Part shown: piece by piece, positions 45,579 through 53,937 of the stretch
How the letters are laid out: each line of letters starts with the position of its first letter
Position numbering within the stretch: position 1 is the first letter of the stretch
Assembly (NCBI GenBank): GCA_030447865.1
Contig: JAUJOD010000001.1
Coordinates: forward strand, 606,909 to 670,908
DNA length: 64,000 bases
DNA from: Nocardioidaceae bacterium
GTDB taxonomy: Bacteria; Actinomycetota; Actinomycetes; Propionibacteriales; Nocardioidaceae
Direction: 5' to 3'
Notes under the pieces: model-generated
Databases searched by the model: none
Told to the model about the DNA's origin: nothing
What the model saw: only the letters and a program-made list of their open reading frames with translations
Made by a program: the position numbers and the translations under genes

Positions 45579-46931
45579 TTACGCCAGGTTCGGATGCGGC
45601 TTGTCGTAGCTGGAACTGGCTGCAGAAGCCGACGGAGTGCCGAACGTCTCCAACAGCTCAAGCTCGGCGGAGATGACAGCGGCCAACCGCCGGACCCCCT
45701 CGCTGATGCGCTCCGGCGGCGGGTAGCAGTAGCTCAGCCGAACGTGTCGGCCACCTTGGCCGTCGGCGAAGAAGGCGGTGCCGGGGACGTAGGCGACGCG
45801 GGCGGTGACTGCCCGCGGGAGCATCGCCTTGGAGTCCAGGCCTTCCGGCAGCGTCGCCCAGACATAGAACCCGCCGGCCGGCACGGTCCACACCGTTCCC
45901 GCCGGCATGTGCTCGTCGAGCGCGGCCAGCATCGCGTCACGCCGCTCCCGGTACATCTCGGTGAAGTCCTTGACCTGCCGCTGCCAGTCGCAGGTCGACA
46001 GGTACGCCCCGACCGCGAGCTGGCTGAACGCCGGCGGGCACAGCGTCGCCGACTCCTGGGCAAGCACCAGTTTCTCGCGTACGGCGTGTGGCGCCAGCAC
46101 CCAGCCGACCCTGAACCCGGGGGCGAAGGTCTTGGAGAACGTGCCGAGGTAGATGACCCGGTCGGACTCGTCGGCGCGCAGGGCTCGTGGCGGGCTCCCG
46201 TCGAAGCCGAGCAGGCCGTAGGGGTTGTCCTCCACGACGAGCAGGTCACTGCTCCGGCAGATCTGCAGCAGCTCAGCCCGTCTGGCGGCTGACATCGTCA
46301 CGCCGGCCGGGTTGTGGAAGGTGGGCACGGTGTAGAGCAGCTTTGCGCGCCGGCCGGCCGCTGCGATGCGGCCCAGCGTCGCCGTCAGCGCTTCGGGGAC
46401 CAGGCCCTCGTTGTCCATCTCGACATGTTCGACGTCGGCCTGAAAGGCGCTGAAGACCCCCAAAGCGCCGACATAGCTGGGCGCCTCGCACACCACGACG
46501 TCACCGGGGTCGCAAAAGACTCGGGTCACCAGGTCCAGCGCTTGCTGGCTGCCGACGGTGATGACGACGTTGTCAGGTGATGCGGAGATCCCCTCCAGAC
46601 TCATGATCTCGCAAACCTGCCGGCGCAGATCGGGGTCACCTTGGGCAGAGCCGTACTGGAGCGCAACCGTGCCTCGCTCACGGGTCAGCTCGGCCAGCGC
46701 CTCGCCGACGGCGTCGAGGGGCAGCCCGGAGATGTTCGGCATCCCGCCGGCCAGCGAGACGACCTCCGGACGGCTCGCGACCGCGAACAGCGCCCGGATC
46801 TCCGACGCCTGCAGATGTGCGGTCCGCTCGGCGTACCTCTGCACGAACGAGTCGAGCCGGGTCTGCCGAGCCGCCGGAACTCCCTGCGGTTGCAACCCGA
46901 CGGCGGGCAGGGGCTCAGGCATCGCAGGCAT
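45579..46931 (-). CDS. PLP-dependent aminotransferase, class I/II (2-aminoadipate-like)
   Basis: The 450-residue protein has the fold-type I pattern: LAGGMPNISGLPLD, ALQYGSAQGDPDLRRQVCE, TVGSQQALDLVTRVF, and VVEDNPYGLLGFDG. The Schiff-base lysine is in YLGTFSKTFAPGFRVGWVLAP. It resembles 2-aminoadipate transaminase/LysN and the aminotransferase part of MocR regulators, without a DNA-binding domain. The substrate is not determinable. It lies 9 bp upstream of the D-Ala-D-Ala ligase gene and is probably cotranscribed with it. Confidence 0.88.
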   Translation of the reverse strand: MPAMPEPLPAVGLQPQGVPAARQTRLDSFVQRYAERTAHLQASEIRALFAVASRPEVVSLAGGMPNISGLPLDAVGEALAELTRERGTVALQYGSAQGDPDLRRQVCEIMSLEGISASPDNVVITVGSQQALDLVTRVFCDPGDVVVCEAPSYVGALGVFSAFQADVEHVEMDNEGLVPEALTATLGRIAAAGRRAKLLYTVPTFHNPAGVTMSAARRAELLQICRSSDLLVVEDNPYGLLGFDGSPPRALRADESDRVIYLGTFSKTFAPGFRVGWVLAPHAVREKLVLAQESATLCPPAFSQLAVGAYLSTCDWQRQVKDFTEMYRERRDAMLAALDEHMPAGTVWTVPAGGFYVWATLPEGLDSKAMLPRAVTARVAYVPGTAFFADGQGGRHVRLSYCYPPPERISEGVRRLAAVISAELELLETFGTPSASAASSSYDKPHPNLA

Positions 46932-47093
46932 CTCGCTCGGAGTGAGGCGGTGGCTACTACCATGCCGTATGTGGCACCCGCATCTGCGCCGAGGTCTGCG
47001 GTGACCCGCCCACGGTCAGCGCTGAACAACGAAGCAGCGCACCCGGCCGCCGACGTCGACTCGTCAGCTGAGACGCGGAACTGAGCGCCGGTC

Positions 47094-47723
47094 ATGGGTC
47101 GTCGTTTGGTGCCGCTCACGCTCGACAACGTTTCCGACCTGCCGGCGCCGTGCCGGGACTGCGCCTTCTGGGAGACGGGTCAGCGGGTCGCGGACGCGCC
47201 GGCCAAGTGTGACTGGCTGTCGGCGGTGCTGCTCGAGTGGGGAAGCTGTGGGCGGATTCTGTACGTCGATGGGTGCAGGGCGGGGTTCGCGACGTACGCC
47301 CCGGCGCAGTATGTCGCCGGCGCCGCAAAGCTCGGAGCCAGCGACGTGAGCCAGGACGCTGTCTTGCTGATGACCGCCTGGGTGGCGCCGGAGTTCACGG
47401 CTGCAGGACTTGGCCGGATCGTGATGCAAGCGGTGGTGAAGGACCTGATGGGTCGACGGGGCGTGCGGGCCGTCGAGGCGTTCGGAGATCTCCAGGGGCG
47501 GCAGCTGGAATGCCTACTTCCGGTGGACTTCTTGACAGCCGTCGGCTTCAAGACGGTGCACCCTCATCCGAGGTACCCCCGGTTACGTCTTGACCTCCGC
47601 AGCGTCGTGTCGTGGCGCACCGACATGGAGGTCGCGCTCGAACGCTGGCTCGGCGCCATCCGCCCGGACAAGAGCGGGAGCCCGGTGCAGGCGTTTCCCC
47701 GCACCGAGCCCACCGGGGAGTGA
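47094..47723 (+). CDS. GNAT-like N-acetyltransferase
   Basis: The 209-residue protein has a central GNAT-like core: VLLMTAWVAPEFTAAGLGRIVMQAVVKDL, where AAGLGR fits the acetyl-CoA binding A motif, followed by a strand GVRAVEAFGD. The N-terminus has a Cys-rich segment PCRDCAFWETG. This layout is that of the conserved GNAT gene between trxA and parB in Actinobacteria. Its acceptor is unknown. It runs opposite to the aminotransferase, with a 162-bp gap that holds the divergent promoters. It converges with trxA. Confidence 0.8.
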   Translation: MGRRLVPLTLDNVSDLPAPCRDCAFWETGQRVADAPAKCDWLSAVLLEWGSCGRILYVDGCRAGFATYAPAQYVAGAAKLGASDVSQDAVLLMTAWVAPEFTAAGLGRIVMQAVVKDLMGRRGVRAVEAFGDLQGRQLECLLPVDFLTAVGFKTVHPHPRYPRLRLDLRSVVSWRTDMEVALERWLGAIRPDKSGSPVQAFPRTEPTGE

Positions 47724-47739
47724 CGGCTCTGTTACCTCG

Positions 47740-48069
47740 TCAGGTGCCGATGTAGTCCGACAGCTGGTTGAGCAGCGCCGCCTTGGGCTGGGCACCGACG
47801 ATCGACTTGACCAGCTCGCCGCCCTTGTAGACGTTGAGGGCAGGGATGCCCGTGACGCGGTAGCCCGCCGGGGTGACGGGGTTCTCGTCGACGTTCATCT
47901 TCACGAACGACATCTTGTCGCCGTGCTCGCGCGCGATCTCCTCGAGAATCGGGGCGACCTGACGGCACGGCCCACACCACTCAGCCCAAAAGTCTACAAG
48001 TACCGGCTTGTCGGACTCCAAGACGGTTGTCTTGAAGTCGCTGTCGGTGACGGCGGGAAGGTTGCTCAT
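47740..48069 (-). CDS. trxA: Thioredoxin
   Basis: The 109-residue protein has the active site WCGPC (31-35) in VDFWAEWCGPCRQVAP, the cis-Pro region GYRVTGIPALNVYKGGE and the usual length. It reduces disulfides in cytoplasmic proteins using electrons from the thioredoxin reductase encoded 50 bp upstream. The pair sits downstream of sigM, the same order as in mycobacteria and Streptomyces. In relatives, SigM or SigR-type regulators control it. Confidence 0.97.
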   Translation of the reverse strand: MSNLPAVTDSDFKTTVLESDKPVLVDFWAEWCGPCRQVAPILEEIAREHGDKMSFVKMNVDENPVTPAGYRVTGIPALNVYKGGELVKSIVGAQPKAALLNQLSDYIGT

Positions 48070-48119
48070 CGGGAGTGCTCCTGGCTTGGGGTAGGGGAGG
48101 GACGGTTGCCGACGCTAGC

Positions 48120-49061
48120 TCATGCGTCGGACAGTGCGGTGAGGAAGCGTTCGGCGTCGAGGGCGGCAGCGCAGCCGGAGCCGGCAGCCGTCACCGCCTG
48201 CCGGTAGGTGTGGTCGACGAGGTCGCCGGCGGCAAAGACGCCCGGGAGGTTGGTGAGAGTACTGCGGCCTTGCACCTGCACGTAGCCCTCGTCGTCGAGG
48301 TCGACCTGCCCGCGTACCATCGCGGAGCGCGGGTCGTGGCCGATCGCGATGAACAGGCCAGTGACATCGAGTCGGCGGGTCTCTCCGGTTTTGGAGTCTT
48401 CGAGGACGATTCCCTCGAGCCGCTCATCGCCGATGATCTCGTTGACCGCGCTGTTCCACGCGAACTCGATCTTTGGGTTGGTCATCGCTCGGTTGGCCAT
48501 GATCTTGCTCGCCCGCAAGGTGTCGCGGCGGTGCACGAGCGTGACCTTGTCGGCGAATCGGGTGAGGAAGGTCGCCTCCTCGACCGCTGAGTCACCGCCG
48601 CCGATCACCGCGATGTGCTGGTCGCGGAAGAAGAACCCGTCGCAGGTGGCGCACCAGCTGACGCCGTGTCCTGACAGCCGGTCCTCGCCCGTGATTCCGA
48701 GCTTGCGGTAGCCCGAGCCCATTGCGAGGATCACCGACCTCGCGAGGTGGGAGTTTCCGGCGGAGTCGGTGGCGATCTTGATGTCGCCCGTCAGGTGGAC
48801 GTCGGTGATGTCGTCGGGCACGAGCTCGGCGCCGAACTTCTCTGCCTGCTTGCGGAAGTCGTCCATCAAGGCGGGCCCCATGATGCCGTCGGGAAAACCC
48901 GGGTAGTTCTCGACGTCGGTGGTGGTCATCAGCGCTCCACCGGCGGTGACCGACCCCTCGAAGACCAACGGAGCCAGGTTGGCGCGGGCAGCGTAGATGG
49001 CAGCGGTGTAGCCAGCCGGTCCCGAGCCGATGATGATGACGTCTTGAACGTCGTCAGACAT
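48120..49061 (-). CDS. trxB: Thioredoxin reductase (FAD, NADPH)
   Basis: The 313-residue flavoprotein has the FAD motif GSGPAG (12-17), the redox-active CATC (137-140), the NADPH motif GGGDSA (154-159) and a C-terminal FAD contact [10 protein letters not shown]. It transfers electrons from NADPH to thioredoxin. The ATG at 49061 is the standard start. It lies upstream of trxA on the same strand and 96 bp downstream of the anti-sigma factor gene. No anomaly is seen. Confidence 0.97.
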   Translation of the reverse strand: MSDDVQDVIIIGSGPAGYTAAIYAARANLAPLVFEGSVTAGGALMTTTDVENYPGFPDGIMGPALMDDFRKQAEKFGAELVPDDITDVHLTGDIKIATDSAGNSHLARSVILAMGSGYRKLGITGEDRLSGHGVSWCATCDGFFFRDQHIAVIGGGDSAVEEATFLTRFADKVTLVHRRDTLRASKIMANRAMTNPKIEFAWNSAVNEIIGDERLEGIVLEDSKTGETRRLDVTGLFIAIGHDPRSAMVRGQVDLDDEGYVQVQGRSTLTNLPGVFAAGDLVDHTYRQAVTAAGSGCAAALDAERFLTALSDA

Positions 49062-49157
49062 TCCCTCGGGCCTCGATTCCTGCTGGTGATGAACGCGCTT
49101 GTCGCCGAACTGGCGTGCTCTGACGTCAACCGATCCTAGAGCGCAATCATTCCCCGC

Positions 49158-49964
49158 TCAGTAGCCGGTGCGGAACAGCACCTCCGAGGCGGTTTCGCAG
49201 TCAAACACCGTAGCCGTCCTTGCCTGAGGATCGACCACGACGACGGCCGGTGAGCCCTGCCACCGGGCCACCGAGACGACGTCATCAGCTGGCGCCGGCA
49301 CCTCGGCGCAACCTTCGGATGCGGGGGCGAGGCTTCCGCTCGACTGTTCCGGTCCGGTGAGGCTTTCGGCGTACTGGGGAAGACTCGCCGCCGAAAGCGC
49401 GGCGAGCCGACGCTGTTTCGGCACCGGCGGCTCGCTCTCGAGCTGGCCGCCTGCGGACTCGCTGGCGGCGCCGGGTTGCTCATCTTCCCCATCCACAGCG
49501 GCGTCGACAGAGGCGTCCTCCGGGGCCGCCCGCCCGGCCACCGAGGAGTCCGCCGAAGGGCCGGGAGAAAGGTCGAGGTCACCGACCACCGCAGTCCCCA
49601 CCACAACCAGAACGGCCGCTGCGGCGGCGAGGAGTGGCCAGCTGCGCCGGCGTCCGCCTGACGGCGCGCCAGCCGCTGCCGGCCGCTCGAGGGGCACCAC
49701 GGCGCCGGACCGGTCAGCGTCAGCCCGCTCGCCGGCGGCCCGCCGCAGCGCCTCGTCGAGCCTGTGGGCGACGTCGTCGGGCATGGACACCACGCCGCCG
49801 CCGGCCTCGGCCAGGACCGTCGACACCTCCCCGACTGCGTCCAAGGCGGCGGTGCAGTCGGCACAACGCGACAGGTGCGCCGCCACCGACTCATGGTGCG
49901 GGGGTTGGAGCAGCCCGGCGTGATAGTCCGCGATCGTGTCGATCGTGGGGTGGTCGGCGGTCAC
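49158..49964 (-). CDS. Anti-sigma factor (zinc-finger type) for SigM
   Basis: The 268-residue protein has an N-terminal HxxxCxxC zinc motif, HESVAAHLSRCADC (about 23-36), typical of ZAS anti-sigma domains. A low-complexity part follows, then a membrane helix (SWPLLAAAAAVLVVVGTAVVG, about 126-146) and an extracytoplasmic region. It would hold the ECF sigma factor inactive until an envelope signal. The GTG start overlaps the sigM stop in GTGA, so the two are made together. The outer part shows no known domain. Confidence 0.85.
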   Translation of the reverse strand: MTADHPTIDTIADYHAGLLQPPHHESVAAHLSRCADCTAALDAVGEVSTVLAEAGGGVVSMPDDVAHRLDEALRRAAGERADADRSGAVVPLERPAAAGAPSGGRRRSWPLLAAAAAVLVVVGTAVVGDLDLSPGPSADSSVAGRAAPEDASVDAAVDGEDEQPGAASESAGGQLESEPPVPKQRRLAALSAASLPQYAESLTGPEQSSGSLAPASEGCAEVPAPADDVVSVARWQGSPAVVVVDPQARTATVFDCETASEVLFRTGY

Positions 49965-50635
49965 AACGGTGTTCCTTCTTGCGGCGGCGGCGGCGGAGGC
50001 AAGGGCGTGGACGGCGGGGCGGCCTGACCGCCAACTGTTGCCGATTGGACGTTGCCGGCGCTGGGTTGGTTCCGCCGGTACGACGTCAGCAGGGGGGCCA
50101 ACCGGGCGCGGCCCCGAGAGCAGCGACTCTTCACCGTGCCCGGAGCGCAGTTGAGCAGAGCAGCCGCCTCATCGACGGTATAGCCCTCCATGTCGACCAG
50201 CACCAGGGCGGCCCGCTGCTCATCGCTGAGTTGTCGCAAGGCGGCGAGGACGTCGGTACGCCGATCGCTCACGTCCTGTGCATCTGCGGCCGAGCCTGGG
50301 TCGGCCAACGCCTTGTCCCGGTCCTGCTCCTCAGGCAACGGGTCGGTGGGCTTGGACCTGCGGCGGCGCATGCCGTCCAGGCAGGCGTTCACCACGATCC
50401 GGTGCAACCAGGTGGTCACCTGGGCGTCGCCGCGGAAGCTGCCGGCGCGACGAAACGCCGACAGCAGCGCCTCCTGGACCGCGTCGGCAGCTTCCTCCGG
50501 GTCGCCGGTGGTCCTGAGCGCCACCGCCCACAGCCGGTCGCGGTGCCGACGGACGAGCTCGGCGAAGGCGCCGGTGTCCCCGTCGATGTGAGCGCGGAGC
50601 AGCGCGGCGTCGTCGCGGTCGGCTCCGGGCATCAC
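49961..50635 (-). CDS. sigM: ECF sigma factor SigM
   Basis: The protein (224 residues) has sigma region 2 (FAELVRRHRDRLWAVALRTTGDPEEAADAVQEALLSAFR) and region 4 (LRQLSDEQRAALVLVDMEGYTVDEAAALLNCAPGTVKSRCSRGRARL), separated by a linker. It directs RNA polymerase to envelope-stress promoters. The C-terminal tail after region 4 is proline-rich. An ATG at 50632 overlaps the stop of the pseudokinase gene in TGATG; the GTG just before it is also possible. It precedes its anti-sigma gene, as in mycobacterial sigM loci. Confidence 0.93.
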   Translation of the reverse strand: MMPGADRDDAALLRAHIDGDTGAFAELVRRHRDRLWAVALRTTGDPEEAADAVQEALLSAFRRAGSFRGDAQVTTWLHRIVVNACLDGMRRRRSKPTDPLPEEQDRDKALADPGSAADAQDVSDRRTDVLAALRQLSDEQRAALVLVDMEGYTVDEAAALLNCAPGTVKSRCSRGRARLAPLLTSYRRNQPSAGNVQSATVGGQAAPPSTPLPPPPPPQEGTPL

Positions 50636-52194
50636 TCGTAGACCTTCACCTCGGCCACCCGGCCCCGATAAAACCCTTCGACCTCGACTGGAAGCGACGT
50701 CAGCCAGACCAGCAGGTAGCGCGTCGACGTTGGCTGTTGGAGCCGGAAGGGAGCGCTGGTACCGGCCCTGACGACCGTACCGAGCAGCTTGTAGTCCTGC
50801 GCCGAGTCAGCAGGTGCGACGGTCGCCTCCGCTGGGGCTGCACGCAGCTCCACGGTGGTGCCCTCGCCTTGCAGTGCAACCGTTACCGACCGCACCTGCT
50901 GCACCGAGCCGAGGTCGAACAACAGGCCGACGCCGTCCTTCAACCCGCCCAGCGCCGGGTCGCCTTCGTAGGTAAGGGTCTCCCAGACAGTTGAGCGGTC
51001 GCCGTCGTAGGCGAGCGGCACCAGCTCAGGGTGCTCGTCGCCGGAGCCCGGATATGGGTCGAACGACCGAGCCGAGTCGATCTGGACGGGCTGCGGTGGC
51101 GGGAGCGGAGGGGTGGTCCGCTCTGTTGCGCTTGGCGAGGTCGGCGTGGTCGGGCCGTCCTGGGCTCCACTGGCGCCGCCGCCCTGCTGGGCGACCAGGT
51201 AGCCAAGCAGCGATATCCCAAGCACCAGTACCGCCACCGCGACCCAAACCAGCGTCGAACGAAACGATGAGCGCCGCTCCGGCGCGCTGCGGGGCGCCGG
51301 CGAAGCCGGCTCCCCCGGAGGTGGGTCAGCAGCGTCGCGGGGAAGCAGCGCAGGCGGCGGAGCTACCACCGGCCAGCTCGGCTGCTGGCCGGGCGACGTC
51401 AGCGTCGTCTCGCCGGCAGCGGACGCGCTGTCGTGGGCCAGGACGTGGGTGAGGTGGTCCTTGACCTCGGCGGCCGAGGTGATCGGCGGACCGTACCGGG
51501 GGGGTCGGCACAGGATCCGGTCGCAGATCTCGTCGAGCGTACGGGGCACCCCCGCCCGCACCTGCCGTGGCCGCAGCAGCTGCCCGTGCTCGACGGGCGC
51601 TGTCGGCAAGGCCGGGCAGCCGCCGCCCGGCCATCTGGTGGTCAGGCAGGCGTAGAGCAGCTGGCCCAGAGCGGTGGTGTCGGCCAACTCAGCGTCCTCG
51701 ACGACCAGGTCGTCCTGCAGGGCGGCCAGAATGCCGAGCCCGACGATCTTCACCCCGCGGAAGTCGGTAACGATGACCGTGTCAGGCGCCAGCCGGCGAT
51801 GGGTGACCCCCACGGCGTGAGCGCGCGTCATGGCGCCGGCGATCTCGCGCACCAACCAGGCGGCCCGCTGTGCTGGCAGGGGGCCTTCGCCGAGGATGAC
51901 CTCGAGGGACTGTCCGGCGGTCCACTCTCGTACGACGTAGGAGAGTTCGCCGTCGTCCACCGCGTCCAGCACCTGCAGGATGCGAGGGTCAGCCACCCGG
52001 GCGGCGTGCTTGGCGGCGCTCAGCAGGCGGTCGGCGTACGGCGATGACGACGGCAGCACCTGCAGCACGACGGAGCGGGCAAGGACCTGGTCGTGGGCCC
52101 GCCAGGAGTCCGACGGACCCTCCGCGTGGAGCATGTCCTCGATGACGTAACGGTCGGCGAGGACGGTGCCCGGCTCGACCAAGCGCGCGCTCAC
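50632..52194 (-). CDS. Pseudokinase with membrane anchor and discoidin-like outer domain (MurJ partner)
   Basis: The 520-residue protein has a degenerate Ser/Thr kinase domain (about 10-260). The ATP Lys position reads SVVLQVL, HRD became HRRLAPD and DFG became VGLG, so it cannot be an ordinary kinase. A Pro-rich linker, a membrane helix (about 318-340, LVWVAVAVLVLGISLLGYLV) and an outer beta-rich domain resembling discoidin modules (WETLTYEGDP, VGLLFDLGSVQQVRSVTVALQGEG) follow. In M. tuberculosis these parts are fused to MurJ (Rv3910) and recruit FhaA; here they are separate. GTG 52194 follows GGGGAGG; the frame extends 6 codons upstream. Confidence 0.88.
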   Translation of the reverse strand: MSARLVEPGTVLADRYVIEDMLHAEGPSDSWRAHDQVLARSVVLQVLPSSSPYADRLLSAAKHAARVADPRILQVLDAVDDGELSYVVREWTAGQSLEVILGEGPLPAQRAAWLVREIAGAMTRAHAVGVTHRRLAPDTVIVTDFRGVKIVGLGILAALQDDLVVEDAELADTTALGQLLYACLTTRWPGGGCPALPTAPVEHGQLLRPRQVRAGVPRTLDEICDRILCRPPRYGPPITSAAEVKDHLTHVLAHDSASAAGETTLTSPGQQPSWPVVAPPPALLPRDAADPPPGEPASPAPRSAPERRSSFRSTLVWVAVAVLVLGISLLGYLVAQQGGGASGAQDGPTTPTSPSATERTTPPLPPPQPVQIDSARSFDPYPGSGDEHPELVPLAYDGDRSTVWETLTYEGDPALGGLKDGVGLLFDLGSVQQVRSVTVALQGEGTTVELRAAPAEATVAPADSAQDYKLLGTVVRAGTSAPFRLQQPTSTRYLLVWLTSLPVEVEGFYRGRVAEVKVYE

Positions 52195-52284
52195 GACGCC
52201 TCCCCGTCTCACTGATGTGGAGTGACCGGTCTGCGCCGGTTCGCATCTTCATGGTAGGCGCTGAGGGGAGGCGGTTGCCGCAGG

Positions 52285-53937
52285 TCAGGTGCGTCTTCCC
52301 CGCGAGATCACCAGGTGGACGATCTGGCTGATCTCGCCGATCCGGAGGGCTCGCGCCAAGATGATGTACCCGCTGAGCCCGACCAGACCACCGGCGACAA
52401 GCAGCGCCAGCGAGTCGAGCTTGCTCCCCACCTCGAGCCCGACCGCCTGCAGACCTGCCACCGCCAACCAGGCTGCGGCGGCGGCCGGCACAGCCGCAAC
52501 GGCGACGCGAACGACGAACCGGGCGAGCCCGGCGGAGCGCAGCCCCCCCAGCCGACGGGCGAGCACCCCGAGCGACAGCACCGCGCCAACGGCGTAAGAG
52601 GCGCCGTACGCCAAGGCCAGGACCGGAGCCACCAGTCGCGGCTCCACGGCCAGCGTCAAACCGATCGCAAGGACGATGTTGACCGCAGCGATCACGCACT
52701 GGATGAAGAACGGCGTGCGGGTGTCTTCGAGCGCGTAGTAACCGCGCAGGACGATGTAGTGCACGCTGAACATGACCAGGCCGGCGGCGAAGGCCATCAC
52801 GGTGAGACCAAGCGACCCGGTGTCTCCGGCGGCCTGGCCCCAGCTGAACATCACGGTGGCCAGCGCGGGGCCGAGCACCAGCAGAGCGACGCCGAAGGGC
52901 ACGATCACGGCGAGGACCAGACGCAGCGTGCGGGACAGTTCCGTCGCCACCTCAGGCAGCAGCCCGTCGGCCGCGAGCCGGGAGAGGTGCGGCATGGTCG
53001 CGGTCGCCAGCGAGACCGTGACGATCGAGTGCGGCACCTGGGTGAGAAGGAACGCGTAGGAGTAGACGGTGAAGCCGCTCGCAACCGACGCGTCGGCGGC
53101 GCCTGCGGTGGCCCGGTGCAGCATGACGTAGAACGCCAGCTGGTTGACGATCACGAAGCCCACCGTCCACATGCCGAGCCGCAGGGTGTGCCCGAGGCCG
53201 GTGCCGGCGAAGTCGAAGCGTGGCCTGATCGTGAAACCTGTCGCCTTCAGGTAGGGGACCAAGATCAGCGCCTGTACGACGATGCCGACGGTGCTGCCGA
53301 GCCCGAGCAGAACCTCTTGGGTGGTGGTGTAGCCGCCGGCGGCGGGCTCGTCGGCGTACGCGACCAGGTACGTGACGATCACCGCGATCGCCACCAGGTT
53401 GTTGGCGATCGGTGCCCACATCATCGGGCCGAAGCGACCGCGGGCGTTGAGAATCTGCCCGATCAGGACGAACATCCCGTAGAAGAAGATCTGCGGAAGG
53501 CACCAGCGGGCGAAGTCGATCATCGACTCCCGCTGCGGCGCGAGGTCGGGGTCGGTGAAGAAGCTGGCGTCGACCATCACCCGCAAGATCAGCGGCGCGG
53601 CCAGCACGAGCACCGCGGTGACTCCGGCGAGGACGAGCGCCCCGAGGGTGACGATGCGGTTGGCGTACGCGTCACCGCCGTCTGGGTCGTTCTTGATCGC
53701 CCGGACCAGCTGAGGGACCAGCACGGTGTTGAAGACGCCGCCGGCCACCAAGATGTAAAGGCTGTTGGGGATGGTGTTGGCGACGTTGAACACCTCGGCC
53801 TGCAGCGACACTCCGATCGCGGCGGCGAGCAGCCCGGCGCGGAGGAACCCGGTCAGGCGCGAGACCAGTGTGCCGGCCGCCATCAGCCCGCTCGACGACA
53901 GCACGCTCGCCGATGTCGGCGCGCCGGCCCGGCTCAT
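52285..53937 (-). CDS. murJ: Lipid II flippase MurJ (MviN)
   Basis: The 550-residue membrane protein has about 14 helices and MOP-superfamily motifs: MAAGTLVSRLTGFLRAGLLAAAIG at the start, NSLYILVAGGVFNTVLVPQLVRA, and LRGYYALEDTRTPFFIQC. It moves lipid II across the membrane for peptidoglycan synthesis. It lacks the C-terminal pseudokinase fusion of mycobacteria, which is encoded by the next gene 90 bp downstream. The ATG overlaps the stop of the DUF6049 gene (ATGA). No unusual sites are noted. Confidence 0.95.
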   Translation of the reverse strand: MSRAGAPTSASVLSSSGLMAAGTLVSRLTGFLRAGLLAAAIGVSLQAEVFNVANTIPNSLYILVAGGVFNTVLVPQLVRAIKNDPDGGDAYANRIVTLGALVLAGVTAVLVLAAPLILRVMVDASFFTDPDLAPQRESMIDFARWCLPQIFFYGMFVLIGQILNARGRFGPMMWAPIANNLVAIAVIVTYLVAYADEPAAGGYTTTQEVLLGLGSTVGIVVQALILVPYLKATGFTIRPRFDFAGTGLGHTLRLGMWTVGFVIVNQLAFYVMLHRATAGAADASVASGFTVYSYAFLLTQVPHSIVTVSLATATMPHLSRLAADGLLPEVATELSRTLRLVLAVIVPFGVALLVLGPALATVMFSWGQAAGDTGSLGLTVMAFAAGLVMFSVHYIVLRGYYALEDTRTPFFIQCVIAAVNIVLAIGLTLAVEPRLVAPVLALAYGASYAVGAVLSLGVLARRLGGLRSAGLARFVVRVAVAAVPAAAAAWLAVAGLQAVGLEVGSKLDSLALLVAGGLVGLSGYIILARALRIGEISQIVHLVISRGRRT

